Part shown: piece after piece, positions 1 through 5,497 of the stretch
How positions within the stretch are numbered: the stretch's first letter is position 1
Layout of the letters: the number at the start of each line of letters is the position of its first letter
Origin: Thioalkalivibrio sp.
GTDB taxonomy: Bacteria > Pseudomonadota > Gammaproteobacteria > Ectothiorhodospirales > Ectothiorhodospiraceae
DNA: 9,215 nucleotides
NCBI GenBank assembly: GCA_007136145.1
Contig: SLHN01000171.1
Coordinates: 1 to 9,215 of the forward strand
Direction: 5' to 3'
Notes under the pieces: generated by a model
Seen by the model: only the letters and a program-made list of their open reading frames with translations
Told to the model about the DNA's origin: nothing
Databases searched by the model: none
Made by a program: the position numbers and the translations under genes

Positions 1-205
1 ATGAGCAAGGCGACCTGAGGCGATTTCTGTCAAAAAAGATACCGTCTTGCTGGTCTTTTCGTCCGTCTGCTGCGTTACCCTCACGGTTGCATGGAACCAC
101 CATGCGCCCGGGAGGGCGCCTTGCCGACGAACGAAAATCCGGCGCAATCCGGTATCTTTTTTTCCGGCAATCGCCTGAAAAGCGGTCCGCTCGGCTATCC
201 GGCAA
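1..205. other. Non-coding left edge, repeat-rich
   Basis: No gene can be supported in this stretch. It lies downstream of the leftward transporter gene, whose stop codon is at 206-208. A short open frame at its left end (ATG at 1, TGA at 16-18) could be the tail of a plus-strand gene cut by the window edge, but five codons prove nothing. Most of the stretch is an imperfect inverted repeat with structured interior, described separately. Both arms end in a T-run when read outward (CTTTTTT), so it could also work as a bidirectional transcription terminator; this is inference. Confidence 0.6.
18..176. repeat. Long imperfect inverted repeat
   Basis: Bases 18-70 match the reverse complement of 123-176 over about 53 positions with one gap; I count about 41 identities by eye. 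The best part is a perfect 13-bp pair, AAAAAAGATACCG at 32-44 against its complement at 150-162. An 8-bp pair (18-25 with 169-176) flanks it outside, and TTGC (47-50 with 144-147) and TTTTCG (56-61 with 132-137) lie inside. The 52-base centre has its own hairpins: GCATGG/CCATGC (89-94 with 100-105) and GCGCCC-GGGA-GGGCGC (104-119). It may be a small palindromic mobile element (MITE or REP-pair like), or a structured 3' end/terminator for the leftward operon. No transposase or clear target-site duplication is visible. Confidence 0.65.
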
Positions 206-207
206 TC
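138..207 (+). repeat. Three spaced copies of TCCGGC(GC)AATC
   Basis: The motif appears at 138-149 (TCCGGCGCAATC, with two extra bases), 163-172 (TCCGGCAATC) and 198-207 (TCCGGCAATC). The third copy overlaps the stop codon of the leftward transporter gene (206-208 on the plus strand). The middle copy lies within the right arm of the larger inverted repeat. It is a short-period direct repeat of unknown role. Confidence 0.5.
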
Positions 208-1027
208 AGCGGAGCAGCATGTAGACGCCGGCCAGCATCAGTACGCCCGCGAAAGCGCGCCGCAGCGTGGCAACCGGCAGATGATGGGCCAGCCATACGC
301 CCACGCGCACGCTGACCGCGGCTCCGGCGGCGATCCCCGCGATCGCGGGCAGGTAAAGGTGCCCGATGCTCCATTCCGGAGTCTCCATGCCTTTCTCGAT
401 GAGAGCGGGCAGCGCATAGACCAGACTGCCGGCGATAGCGATGGGGATGCCGAGCACAGCGGCAGAGCCAATCGCCCGGCGGATGTCCAGGCCCCGGCTC
501 AGCAGGAATGGCGTGGTCAGTGTGCCGCCAGCGATGCCGATCAGGGCGGATACCATTCCGATTCCGGTGCCCGCGCCGAACCAGACCGTCCTTCCTGCCT
601 CCGGTCGGGCCGGGGGCCGGATACTGAGCAACAGCCACACCGCGATCAAGATCTCGAACACACCAAAGATCCGTGCCAGGATCCGGCCGTCGACCTGGGT
701 TGCGAGCAGGGCCCCGAGGACGGCGCCGACCAGGACAGGAGGCAGCAGTCGTCGCACCGATGGTCCGTGCACGCCACCCCGCAGGAAATGGCCGCGCGCG
801 GAAAGCATCGCCGTCGGGATGATCGCGCCGAGTGAGGTGCCGATTGCCGCCTGCACCAGAAACTGGTTGTCGAAGCCCATCCAGGCGAAAACCCAGACCA
901 GTGCAGGCACCAGCACAAGCCCACCGCCGATGCCGAACATGCCGGCGGGAATGCCGGTGACCAGACCGAGCAGCAGGAACAGGGCCAGCAACCCGGCTGG
1001 ACCGCTCGCGCTGATCAACGTTTCCAC
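206..1027 (-). CDS. TauE/SafE family membrane transporter
   Basis: Predicted inner-membrane protein of 273 aa, probably exporting sulfite, sulfoacetate or another small organic anion; the substrate cannot be read from sequence. The family's twofold repeat is visible: an N-terminal half with a glycine-rich segment (GMFGIGGGLVLVPAL, about residues 29-43) and a second half with the related GMVSALIGIAGGTLTTPFLL. About eight hydrophobic segments of 18-25 residues run to the C-terminus, joined by short Arg-rich loops. I chose the GTG at 1027, 17 bases after the hemL stop. The frame stays open upstream, but the extra 60 residues are Arg-rich, lie antisense-free within hemL in another frame, and look nothing like a transporter. 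No strong ribosome site is seen, so coupling to hemL translation is likely. The family is clear, the exact start less so. Confidence 0.85.
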   Translation of the reverse strand: METLISASGPAGLLALFLLLGLVTGIPAGMFGIGGGLVLVPALVWVFAWMGFDNQFLVQAAIGTSLGAIIPTAMLSARGHFLRGGVHGPSVRRLLPPVLVGAVLGALLATQVDGRILARIFGVFEILIAVWLLLSIRPPARPEAGRTVWFGAGTGIGMVSALIGIAGGTLTTPFLLSRGLDIRRAIGSAAVLGIPIAIAGSLVYALPALIEKGMETPEWSIGHLYLPAIAGIAAGAAVSVRVGVWLAHHLPVATLRRAFAGVLMLAGVYMLLR

Positions 1028-1044
1028 GGCCGGGTCGGACCCGC

Positions 1045-2322
1045 CTACAGGTTCTTCAGCACCTTCGCCGCGGTCGCGATGGTCTCGTCGATGTCGGCGT
1101 CGCTGTGGGCGCTGGAGATGAAGCCGGCCTCGAACGCGCTCGGGGCGAGGTAGATCCCGGCATCGAGCATGCCGTGGAAGAAGCGCTTGAACGCCGCGAG
1201 GTCGCACTGGGTGGCCTGCGCATAGTCGGTGACGGTTTCGCTGGTGAAAAACAGGCCGAACATCCCGGGGACCTGATTCGCGGTCATCGGTACACCGGCG
1301 TCGCGGGCAGCATCGAGCATTCCGGTCACGAGGCGTTGGGTCTTGATCTCTAGTTCATCGTGAAAACCAGGGCGGCTGAGGATCTCCAGCGTCTTCAGAC
1401 CGGCGGTCATCGCAATCGGGTTGCCGGAAAGCGTGCCAGCCTGGTACACGGGGCCGACTGGCGCCAGGTGCTCCATGATCTCGCGCCGGCCGCCAAAGGC
1501 ACCGACCGGCATGCCGCCGCCGATGATCTTGCCCAATGTGGTCATGTCGGGAGCGACGCCGTAGAGCGCCTGGGCGCAGCCGGCGGCAACACGGAAGCCG
1601 GTCATCACCTCATCGAAGATCAGCACTGCGCCTGCTTCGTCGCAGACTTCACGCAGCGTTTGGAGGAAGCCTGGCTGCGGTGGAATGCAGTTCATGTTGC
1701 CGGCGATCGGCTCGACGATCACGCAGGCGGTCTCGCGTCCATGCTCGGCGAACCAGGCGCGTACACCGTCGGCGTCGTTGTAGCTCAGCGTGCTGGTCAA
1801 TGCGGCCAGCGCCGCCGGAACGCCCGGTGAACTCGGTTGACCCAGTGTCAGTGCCCCGGAACCGGCGTTGACCAGCAGGGAGTCGCCGTGGCCGTGGTAA
1901 TTCCCTTCGAACTTCACGATGCGTTCCCGGCCGGTAAACCCGCGAGCGAGCCGGATCGCGCTCATCGTGGCCTCGGTCCCCGAGCTGGTCATGCGTACCA
2001 TGTCCATCGACGGCACCAGTTCGCAGACCCGTTCCGCCATCTTCACTTCAAGGCTGGTCGGGCAGCCGAAGGAAAGTCCGCCCAGGCAGGCTTCGCGTAC
2101 CGCCGAGACGACCTCCGGATGGGCGTGCCCCGCGACCATTGGACCCCAGGAGCCGATGTAGTCGATGTAGCGTTTGTGGTCGGCATCGTAGATGTAGGCG
2201 CCTTCGGCGCGCTCCATGAACACGGGGGTGCCGCCGACACCCTTGAAAGCGCGAACCGGGGAGTTGACCCCACCGGGAATATGGATCTGTGCGGCGGCGA
2301 AGAGACGTTCGGATTCCTGCAT
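1045..2322 (-). CDS. hemL: Glutamate-1-semialdehyde 2,1-aminomutase
   Basis: Cytoplasmic PLP enzyme that converts glutamate-1-semialdehyde to 5-aminolevulinate, the second step of the C5 route to heme and other tetrapyrroles. The protein is 425 aa, the usual length. Family landmarks are all present: the N-terminal PGGVNSPVRAF segment (16-26), SSGTEA (113-118) for phosphate binding, NYHGHGD (141-147), the FDEVMTGFR stretch (236-244) with the cofactor-ring aspartate, and the PLP Schiff-base lysine K265 in TTLGKIIGGGMP. GTLSGNP follows near residue 300. The ATG at 2322 has a good ribosome site (AGGA at 2333-2330, 7-base spacer). It is preceded by a 290-bp gap after thiE, so it may have its own promoter, and it is followed closely by the transporter gene. 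No frameshift or missing residue is seen. Confidence 0.97.
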   Translation of the reverse strand: MQESERLFAAAQIHIPGGVNSPVRAFKGVGGTPVFMERAEGAYIYDADHKRYIDYIGSWGPMVAGHAHPEVVSAVREACLGGLSFGCPTSLEVKMAERVCELVPSMDMVRMTSSGTEATMSAIRLARGFTGRERIVKFEGNYHGHGDSLLVNAGSGALTLGQPSSPGVPAALAALTSTLSYNDADGVRAWFAEHGRETACVIVEPIAGNMNCIPPQPGFLQTLREVCDEAGAVLIFDEVMTGFRVAAGCAQALYGVAPDMTTLGKIIGGGMPVGAFGGRREIMEHLAPVGPVYQAGTLSGNPIAMTAGLKTLEILSRPGFHDELEIKTQRLVTGMLDAARDAGVPMTANQVPGMFGLFFTSETVTDYAQATQCDLAAFKRFFHGMLDAGIYLAPSAFEAGFISSAHSDADIDETIATAAKVLKNL

Positions 2323-2612
2323 GGCGATGTCCTGTGTGGAAACGTAATGAATGGGAGTAAGCGCGGGAGTGTAGTCCGCCTTTGCGGTCGATTCATCCGC
2401 CGCCTGCGGCGATAACCTCGGGAGGCCGGTGCTGTGGCTGGTGCAAAGTCCGTTGGAATCCCCGCCGCCGGTGGTTAGTTACCCCGCAAGAGCCTGAAGC
2501 CGGTCGGCCGTTTGCCGGACGCCGCGAACACTTCCCTGTAGGCTTGACGGCAGCATCCCTGCTGCCGACGCCCGCAAACGGCCGACCGGCTGCAGGTTCG
2601 TCTACAAGGCCG
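2323..2612. other. thiE-hemL intergenic region
   Basis: This 290-bp gap has no convincing gene. Its right part (2490-2599) is filled by the REP-like palindrome. The left part should carry the hemL leader and probably a promoter. On the minus strand a TACACT hexamer (2373-2368) could be a -10 box about 45 bases before the hemL start, but no good -35 accompanies it. A small GC-rich palindrome, CGCCGCCTGCGGCG, sits at 2398-2411. Confidence 0.5.
2490..2599. repeat. REP-like nested palindrome
   Basis: A perfect 18-bp inverted repeat (2498-2515 with 2574-2591) extends outward to 26 paired positions (2490-2515 with 2574-2599), with one mismatch and one possible G-U pair. The 58-base interior holds a second perfect hairpin, CGGCAGCA-TCCC-TGCTGCCG (2548-2567). 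It starts 13 bases beyond the thiE stop on the minus strand. There is no T-run after the stem, so it is not a typical intrinsic terminator. Style and position (3' intergenic, long GC-rich stem with an inner hairpin) fit dispersed REP/BIME-type elements, which can stabilise upstream mRNA. From memory the interior wording resembles repeats scattered in several gammaproteobacterial genomes, but I cannot verify copy number here. Confidence 0.75.
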
Positions 2613-3233
2613 CTATCCGGCGGCGAACAGGGACTGCAACCGGTGCGCCGCGGTCTCCGGGACTGGACTATCGGTGATGCCCTGGATCACCGCGACCATG
2701 TCGGCTCCAGCGGCGACGACCGGCATGGCATTGTCTGGCGTGATGCCGCCGATTGCGCAGATCGGAATATCCAGTTCGCGTCGGGCGGCGCGCAGCAGGT
2801 CGAGGTCCGCGCGTCGGGCCGCGGGCTTGGTTGCCGACGGGTAGATGGAACCGAAGGCGACGTAGTCCGCGCCGGCCGCGACGGCGTTGTGTGCCCGTTG
2901 CAGGTCGTTGTAACACGAGGCGCCGATGATCCGGTCCGGGCCAAGCCGGATCCGGGCGGCCTCGATTGCGATGTCGTCCGCGCCGAGATGGACCCCGTCG
3001 GCGCCGACGGTCTTGCAGAGCGCGACGTCGTCATTGATCAGGCATAGCGCATCCGCGCGTCGGCATTGACCGAGGATTGCGGCCGCGTCGTGTTGGCGAG
3101 CATCGGTGTCATCACTTTTGTCCCGGTATTGAACGATACGCGCACCGCCACGCAGTGCTGCGGCGACCAATTCCAGCCGCCCAGCGTGTTTGCCGGGGGT
3201 CACGAAATAGAGCCCGCGCAGCCGCGGATTCAT
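2613..3233 (-). CDS. thiE: Thiamine-phosphate synthase
   Basis: Cytoplasmic TIM-barrel enzyme joining HMP pyrophosphate to the thiazole phosphate (THZ-P or its carboxylated form) to give thiamine phosphate and pyrophosphate. The protein is 206 aa, normal for ThiE. Visible landmarks in order: GLYFVTP strand (7-13), the pyrophosphate-binding QYRDK (35-39), NDD (67-69) for Mg2+ and diphosphate, DGVHLG (79-84), FGSIYPSATKP (127-137, the usual thiazole-phosphate loop with TK), and AIGGI (160-164). Its ATG at 3233 overlaps the thiD TGA as ATGA, so the two are translated as a coupled pair. A REP-like palindrome follows the stop. TenI, the non-catalytic relative, is unlikely because the catalytic set is complete and thiD is adjacent. 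Confidence 0.96.
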   Translation of the reverse strand: MNPRLRGLYFVTPGKHAGRLELVAAALRGGARIVQYRDKSDDTDARQHDAAAILGQCRRADALCLINDDVALCKTVGADGVHLGADDIAIEAARIRLGPDRIIGASCYNDLQRAHNAVAAGADYVAFGSIYPSATKPAARRADLDLLRAARRELDIPICAIGGITPDNAMPVVAAGADMVAVIQGITDSPVPETAAHRLQSLFAAG

Positions 3234-4036
3234 CGCTGAGGACAGAGACGGTTCGGGATGTGCTGCCCCTTGCCGGGTGCGTAGCCGCTGGCGATGGCCT
3301 CGGTCATGAAACCCTGTGCCTCGATGATCGCTGGTTCCAGGTCGCGGCCACGGGCCAGAAAGGCAGCGATTGCCGCCGCCAGCGTGCAGCCGGAGCCGTG
3401 ATAGCTGAACGGAAGCCGGGGTAACTCGAATCCACGTACATGACCGTCCTCCCGGTACAGCATGTTCGTGATCGGTGGCAATGGCTTCGTGCGGGCCTCG
3501 GCTTCGGTCAGCGCATGGCCGCCCGTGATCAGGACGTTGCGGGCGCCCAGTTCGCGCAGCGTCTCGCCCCAGCGTTCGGGGTCGTCGTGACGGCTGAGGC
3601 GGGCCGCCTCGGGAGTGTTCGGGGTGATGACCGTGGCCAGGGGCAACAGGCGTTCACGGGTCAGGCTCACCACGGCTTCGGTAGCCAGTTCTCCGCCGCC
3701 TCCGGCGATCATCACCGGGTCCAGGACCACTGGTATCGCGGGATGTACGGCCAGGATTCCGGCAACTGCCTCGACATTCTCGGCCGAACCCAGCATTCCG
3801 ATCTTGATCGCCGCTACGGGCAGGTCGGCCAGGGTGACCTCGATCTGCTCGATGATGCGCCGGGTTGTAACGACGTCGAATCCGAACACGTCGCGGGTAT
3901 CCTGCACGGTGATCGCGGTGATCGCGGTGGCTCCGTGCACGCCAAGACGGGCAAAGGTGGTCAGGTCGGCCTGCACCCCGGCGCCTCCGCCCGGGTCGGA
4001 GCCTGCAATGGTGAGAGCGACCGCTGGACGGTTCAT
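3230..4036 (-). CDS. thiD: HMP/HMP-phosphate kinase
   Basis: Ribokinase-family cytoplasmic enzyme that phosphorylates hydroxymethylpyrimidine, and then HMP-P, to HMP-PP, the substrate of ThiE encoded just downstream. The protein is 268 aa. It shows the N-terminal substrate site ALTIAGSDPGGGAGVQADL (7-25), KIGMLG (78-83), VVLDPVM (103-109), ITPNTPEA (137-144) and the C-terminal anion hole and catalytic Cys in HGSGCT (213-218, C217). ATG at 4036 is preceded by GGGAAG (4046-4041), a plausible ribosome site. The gene starts 61 bases after the HAD gene on the same strand. No TPP riboswitch is recognisable in that short leader. The stop overlaps the thiE start. A pyridoxal-kinase role is possible for the superfamily, but the thiE partner argues for ThiD. 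Confidence 0.95.
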   Translation of the reverse strand: MNRPAVALTIAGSDPGGGAGVQADLTTFARLGVHGATAITAITVQDTRDVFGFDVVTTRRIIEQIEVTLADLPVAAIKIGMLGSAENVEAVAGILAVHPAIPVVLDPVMIAGGGGELATEAVVSLTRERLLPLATVITPNTPEAARLSRHDDPERWGETLRELGARNVLITGGHALTEAEARTKPLPPITNMLYREDGHVRGFELPRLPFSYHGSGCTLAAAIAAFLARGRDLEPAIIEAQGFMTEAIASGYAPGKGQHIPNRLCPQR

Positions 4037-4097
4037 GAGGCTTCCCGTTTTGGCATCATTTCTGCGCTACCTCGTTCATGCGGTCCGCCTTGATCCG

Positions 4098-4802
4098 TCA
4101 ACCTGTGACATGGCGTCTGCGATGTTCAGCTCGGGGGTCGTCGCGCAGGGATATATGCGGCCAGCCCCGTTCCCGTGCACGCGCGGCAAGCACCGGGTCG
4201 GCGTCGACTGCCACCGGTGCCCGTACCGCTTCCAGCAACGGGATGTCATTTCGTGAATCGCTGTAGAAGGAGGCATCGGCAATGACTTGCTCGGACTCGC
4301 CACGCTCCCGAAGCCATAGTTTCAGTCTCTCGATCTTGCCCTCCTGAAAACACGGAGTCGCGGCCAGTTCGCCAGTGTAACGACCATTCCGAAACTCCGG
4401 CTCGGTCGCGATCAGATGACCGACGCCGAGCAGGTCGGCGATCGGGCGGGTTACGAAGCTGTTGGTCGCGGTGATGATCAGCAGGGTATCACCGGCGTCA
4501 CGATGCTGTGCCAGCAGGTCCGAGGCACCCGGGGCAATCATCGGCACAATGCGCTCGTGAAGGAATTGCTCGCGCCAGTGTTCGAGCCGGGACAACGGAT
4601 GCGCCGCCAGAGGTTGGAACACGAAGCGGCAGAACTCGAAAATGTCCAGTGTTCCGTCCAGGTAACGAGCATAGAACTCGTCATTGGCGCGTGTGAACGT
4701 GGTTGCGTCCACTGCTCCGGCTTCCGCCAGGAAGTCCCCCCATTCGTGATCGCTATCGCAAGCCAGCAGCGTGTTGTCGAGGTCAAACAGGGCGAGGCGC
4801 AT
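4098..4802 (-). CDS. HAD-IB family phosphatase
   Basis: Predicted cytoplasmic phosphomonoesterase of 234 aa, of the phosphoserine-phosphatase-like HAD subclass IB. Motif I is FDLDNT with nucleophile D7 and acid/base D9. A helical cap of roughly residues 15-85 follows. Motif II is IITAT (T111), motif III is K156 in GKIERL, and motif IV is SDSRND (D182, D186) for Mg2+. The set is complete, so it should be active. The substrate is unknown; relatives are annotated as phosphoserine phosphatase-like or generic hydrolases. It diverges from rppH and lies 61 bases upstream of thiD, so it may share that operon and could act on a thiamine-pathway phosphate, but this is inference only. The start is ATG at 4802, with a weak GGAAC ribosome site about ten bases upstream. 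The C-terminal tail is Arg/His-rich. Confidence 0.9.
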   Translation of the reverse strand: MRLALFDLDNTLLACDSDHEWGDFLAEAGAVDATTFTRANDEFYARYLDGTLDIFEFCRFVFQPLAAHPLSRLEHWREQFLHERIVPMIAPGASDLLAQHRDAGDTLLIITATNSFVTRPIADLLGVGHLIATEPEFRNGRYTGELAATPCFQEGKIERLKLWLRERGESEQVIADASFYSDSRNDIPLLEAVRAPVAVDADPVLAARARERGWPHISLRDDPRAEHRRRHVTG

Positions 4803-4969
4803 GATGTCGTTCCATTGCTGGATGGGTCATTTGGCCATAGATTGTACGTTTCGGCGCAAGTGCATGCGAGTTGCTGCCGAGGGAGCCCGAGTTCCGTTGT
4901 GGCTGCTTTGCCGAGCGGCATGAGCCTGTGGAACAATGGTAGTGACGAAGATCCACCTGGTTGACACAA
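4803..4969. promoter_or_regulatory. Divergent intergenic region, HAD/rppH
   Basis: These 167 bases separate two divergent starts, so promoters for both are expected here. For the leftward HAD gene, TACAAT (4846-4841 on the minus strand) is a good -10 match but has no clear -35. For rppH no convincing pair is seen. A TTGACA hexamer at 4961-4966 is too close to the rppH start and lacks a -10. Weak dyads (GTTCC 4891-4895 with GGAAC 4930-4934, enclosing TGCC/GGCA) may be chance. Confidence 0.35.
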
Positions 4970-5497
4970 GTGATTGATTGTGATGGCTATCGACCGAATG
5001 TAGGCATCATTCTGTGTAATCGTGACCGGCAGTTGTTCTGGGGCAAGCGCGTGGGTCAGGACGCTTGGCAGTTTCCCCAAGGCGGGATTCGACAGGATGA
5101 GACACCGGAGCAGGCGCTCTTCCGCGAGTTGCGCGAAGAGACCGGGCTTCGGCCTGAGCACGTCCAGATCATGGGGGTGACTCGGAACTGGTTGCGGTAC
5201 CGGTTGCCCGCGCGCATGGTGCGCCGCAGGAATCGCCCCGTCTGCGTGGGGCAGAAACAGCGCTGGTTTCTACTGCAACTCGTTGGCTCCGAAGCGGATT
5301 TCCAACTCGATACCGCCAATCCCCCGGAATTCGACGACTGGCGGTGGATCGACTACTGGCGGCCGGTCCATGAGGTAGTGCAATTCAAACGTAGTGTCTA
5401 TCGGCGTGCATTGTGTGAACTGGTGCCCCTGATGTTCCCGGAACTGGCGCGGGAACCTGGTCGGACTTGCGCCAGTTCGTACACGGTCCGTTCATGA
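4970..5497 (+). CDS. rppH: RNA pyrophosphohydrolase RppH
   Basis: Nudix hydrolase that removes pyrophosphate from the 5' end of primary transcripts, opening them to RNase E decay; cytoplasmic and Mg2+-dependent. The protein is 175 aa, almost the E. coli length (176). The Nudix box fits GX5EX7REUXEEXGU exactly at residues 38-60, with E53, E56 and E57 as metal ligands. RPNVGI (8-13), QFPQGG (34-39) and TRNWLRY are further RppH hallmarks. I chose the GTG at 4970 because it gives MIDCDGYRPNVG, lining up with the E. coli N-terminus MIDDDGYRPNVG; a TTG at 4961 would add only three residues. The ribosome site is weak, which with the GTG start suggests low expression. The stop overlaps the start of ptsP. 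Confidence 0.96.
   Translation: MIDCDGYRPNVGIILCNRDRQLFWGKRVGQDAWQFPQGGIRQDETPEQALFRELREETGLRPEHVQIMGVTRNWLRYRLPARMVRRRNRPVCVGQKQRWFLLQLVGSEADFQLDTANPPEFDDWRWIDYWRPVHEVVQFKRSVYRRALCELVPLMFPELAREPGRTCASSYTVRS

Noticed and set aside
1..18. Possible tail of an upstream plus-strand gene (ends TGA at 16-18)
   Set aside because: Only five codons are visible; no protein can be recognised from them.
281..1121. Long plus-strand open frames across the transporter gene
   Set aside because: They are antisense to a clear membrane protein. Their translations are Arg/Asp/Pro-rich with no family signature, as expected from GC-rich shadow frames.
1028..1207. 60-residue N-terminal extension of the transporter
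   Set aside because: The extra part is Arg-rich, lies within hemL in another frame and is not hydrophobic or family-like. The GTG at 1027 gives a normal length.
1360..2415. Plus-strand open frames across hemL
   Set aside because: They lie opposite a full-length hemL with every catalytic motif; the translations are not recognisable.
2382..4093. Plus-strand open frames across thiE, thiD and the palindrome
   Set aside because: They mirror conserved thiamine genes, and one runs straight through the inverted repeat. No ribosome site or protein-like pattern was seen.
4037..4097. TPP riboswitch upstream of thiD
   Set aside because: The 61-base spacer is too short and lacks the CUGAGA core and paired arms.
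4961..4966. TTGACA as a -35 box, or its TTG as the rppH start
   Set aside because: No -10 follows at 16-18 bases and it lies only four bases from the rppH start. The GTG at 4970 matches the E. coli RppH N-terminus better than this TTG.
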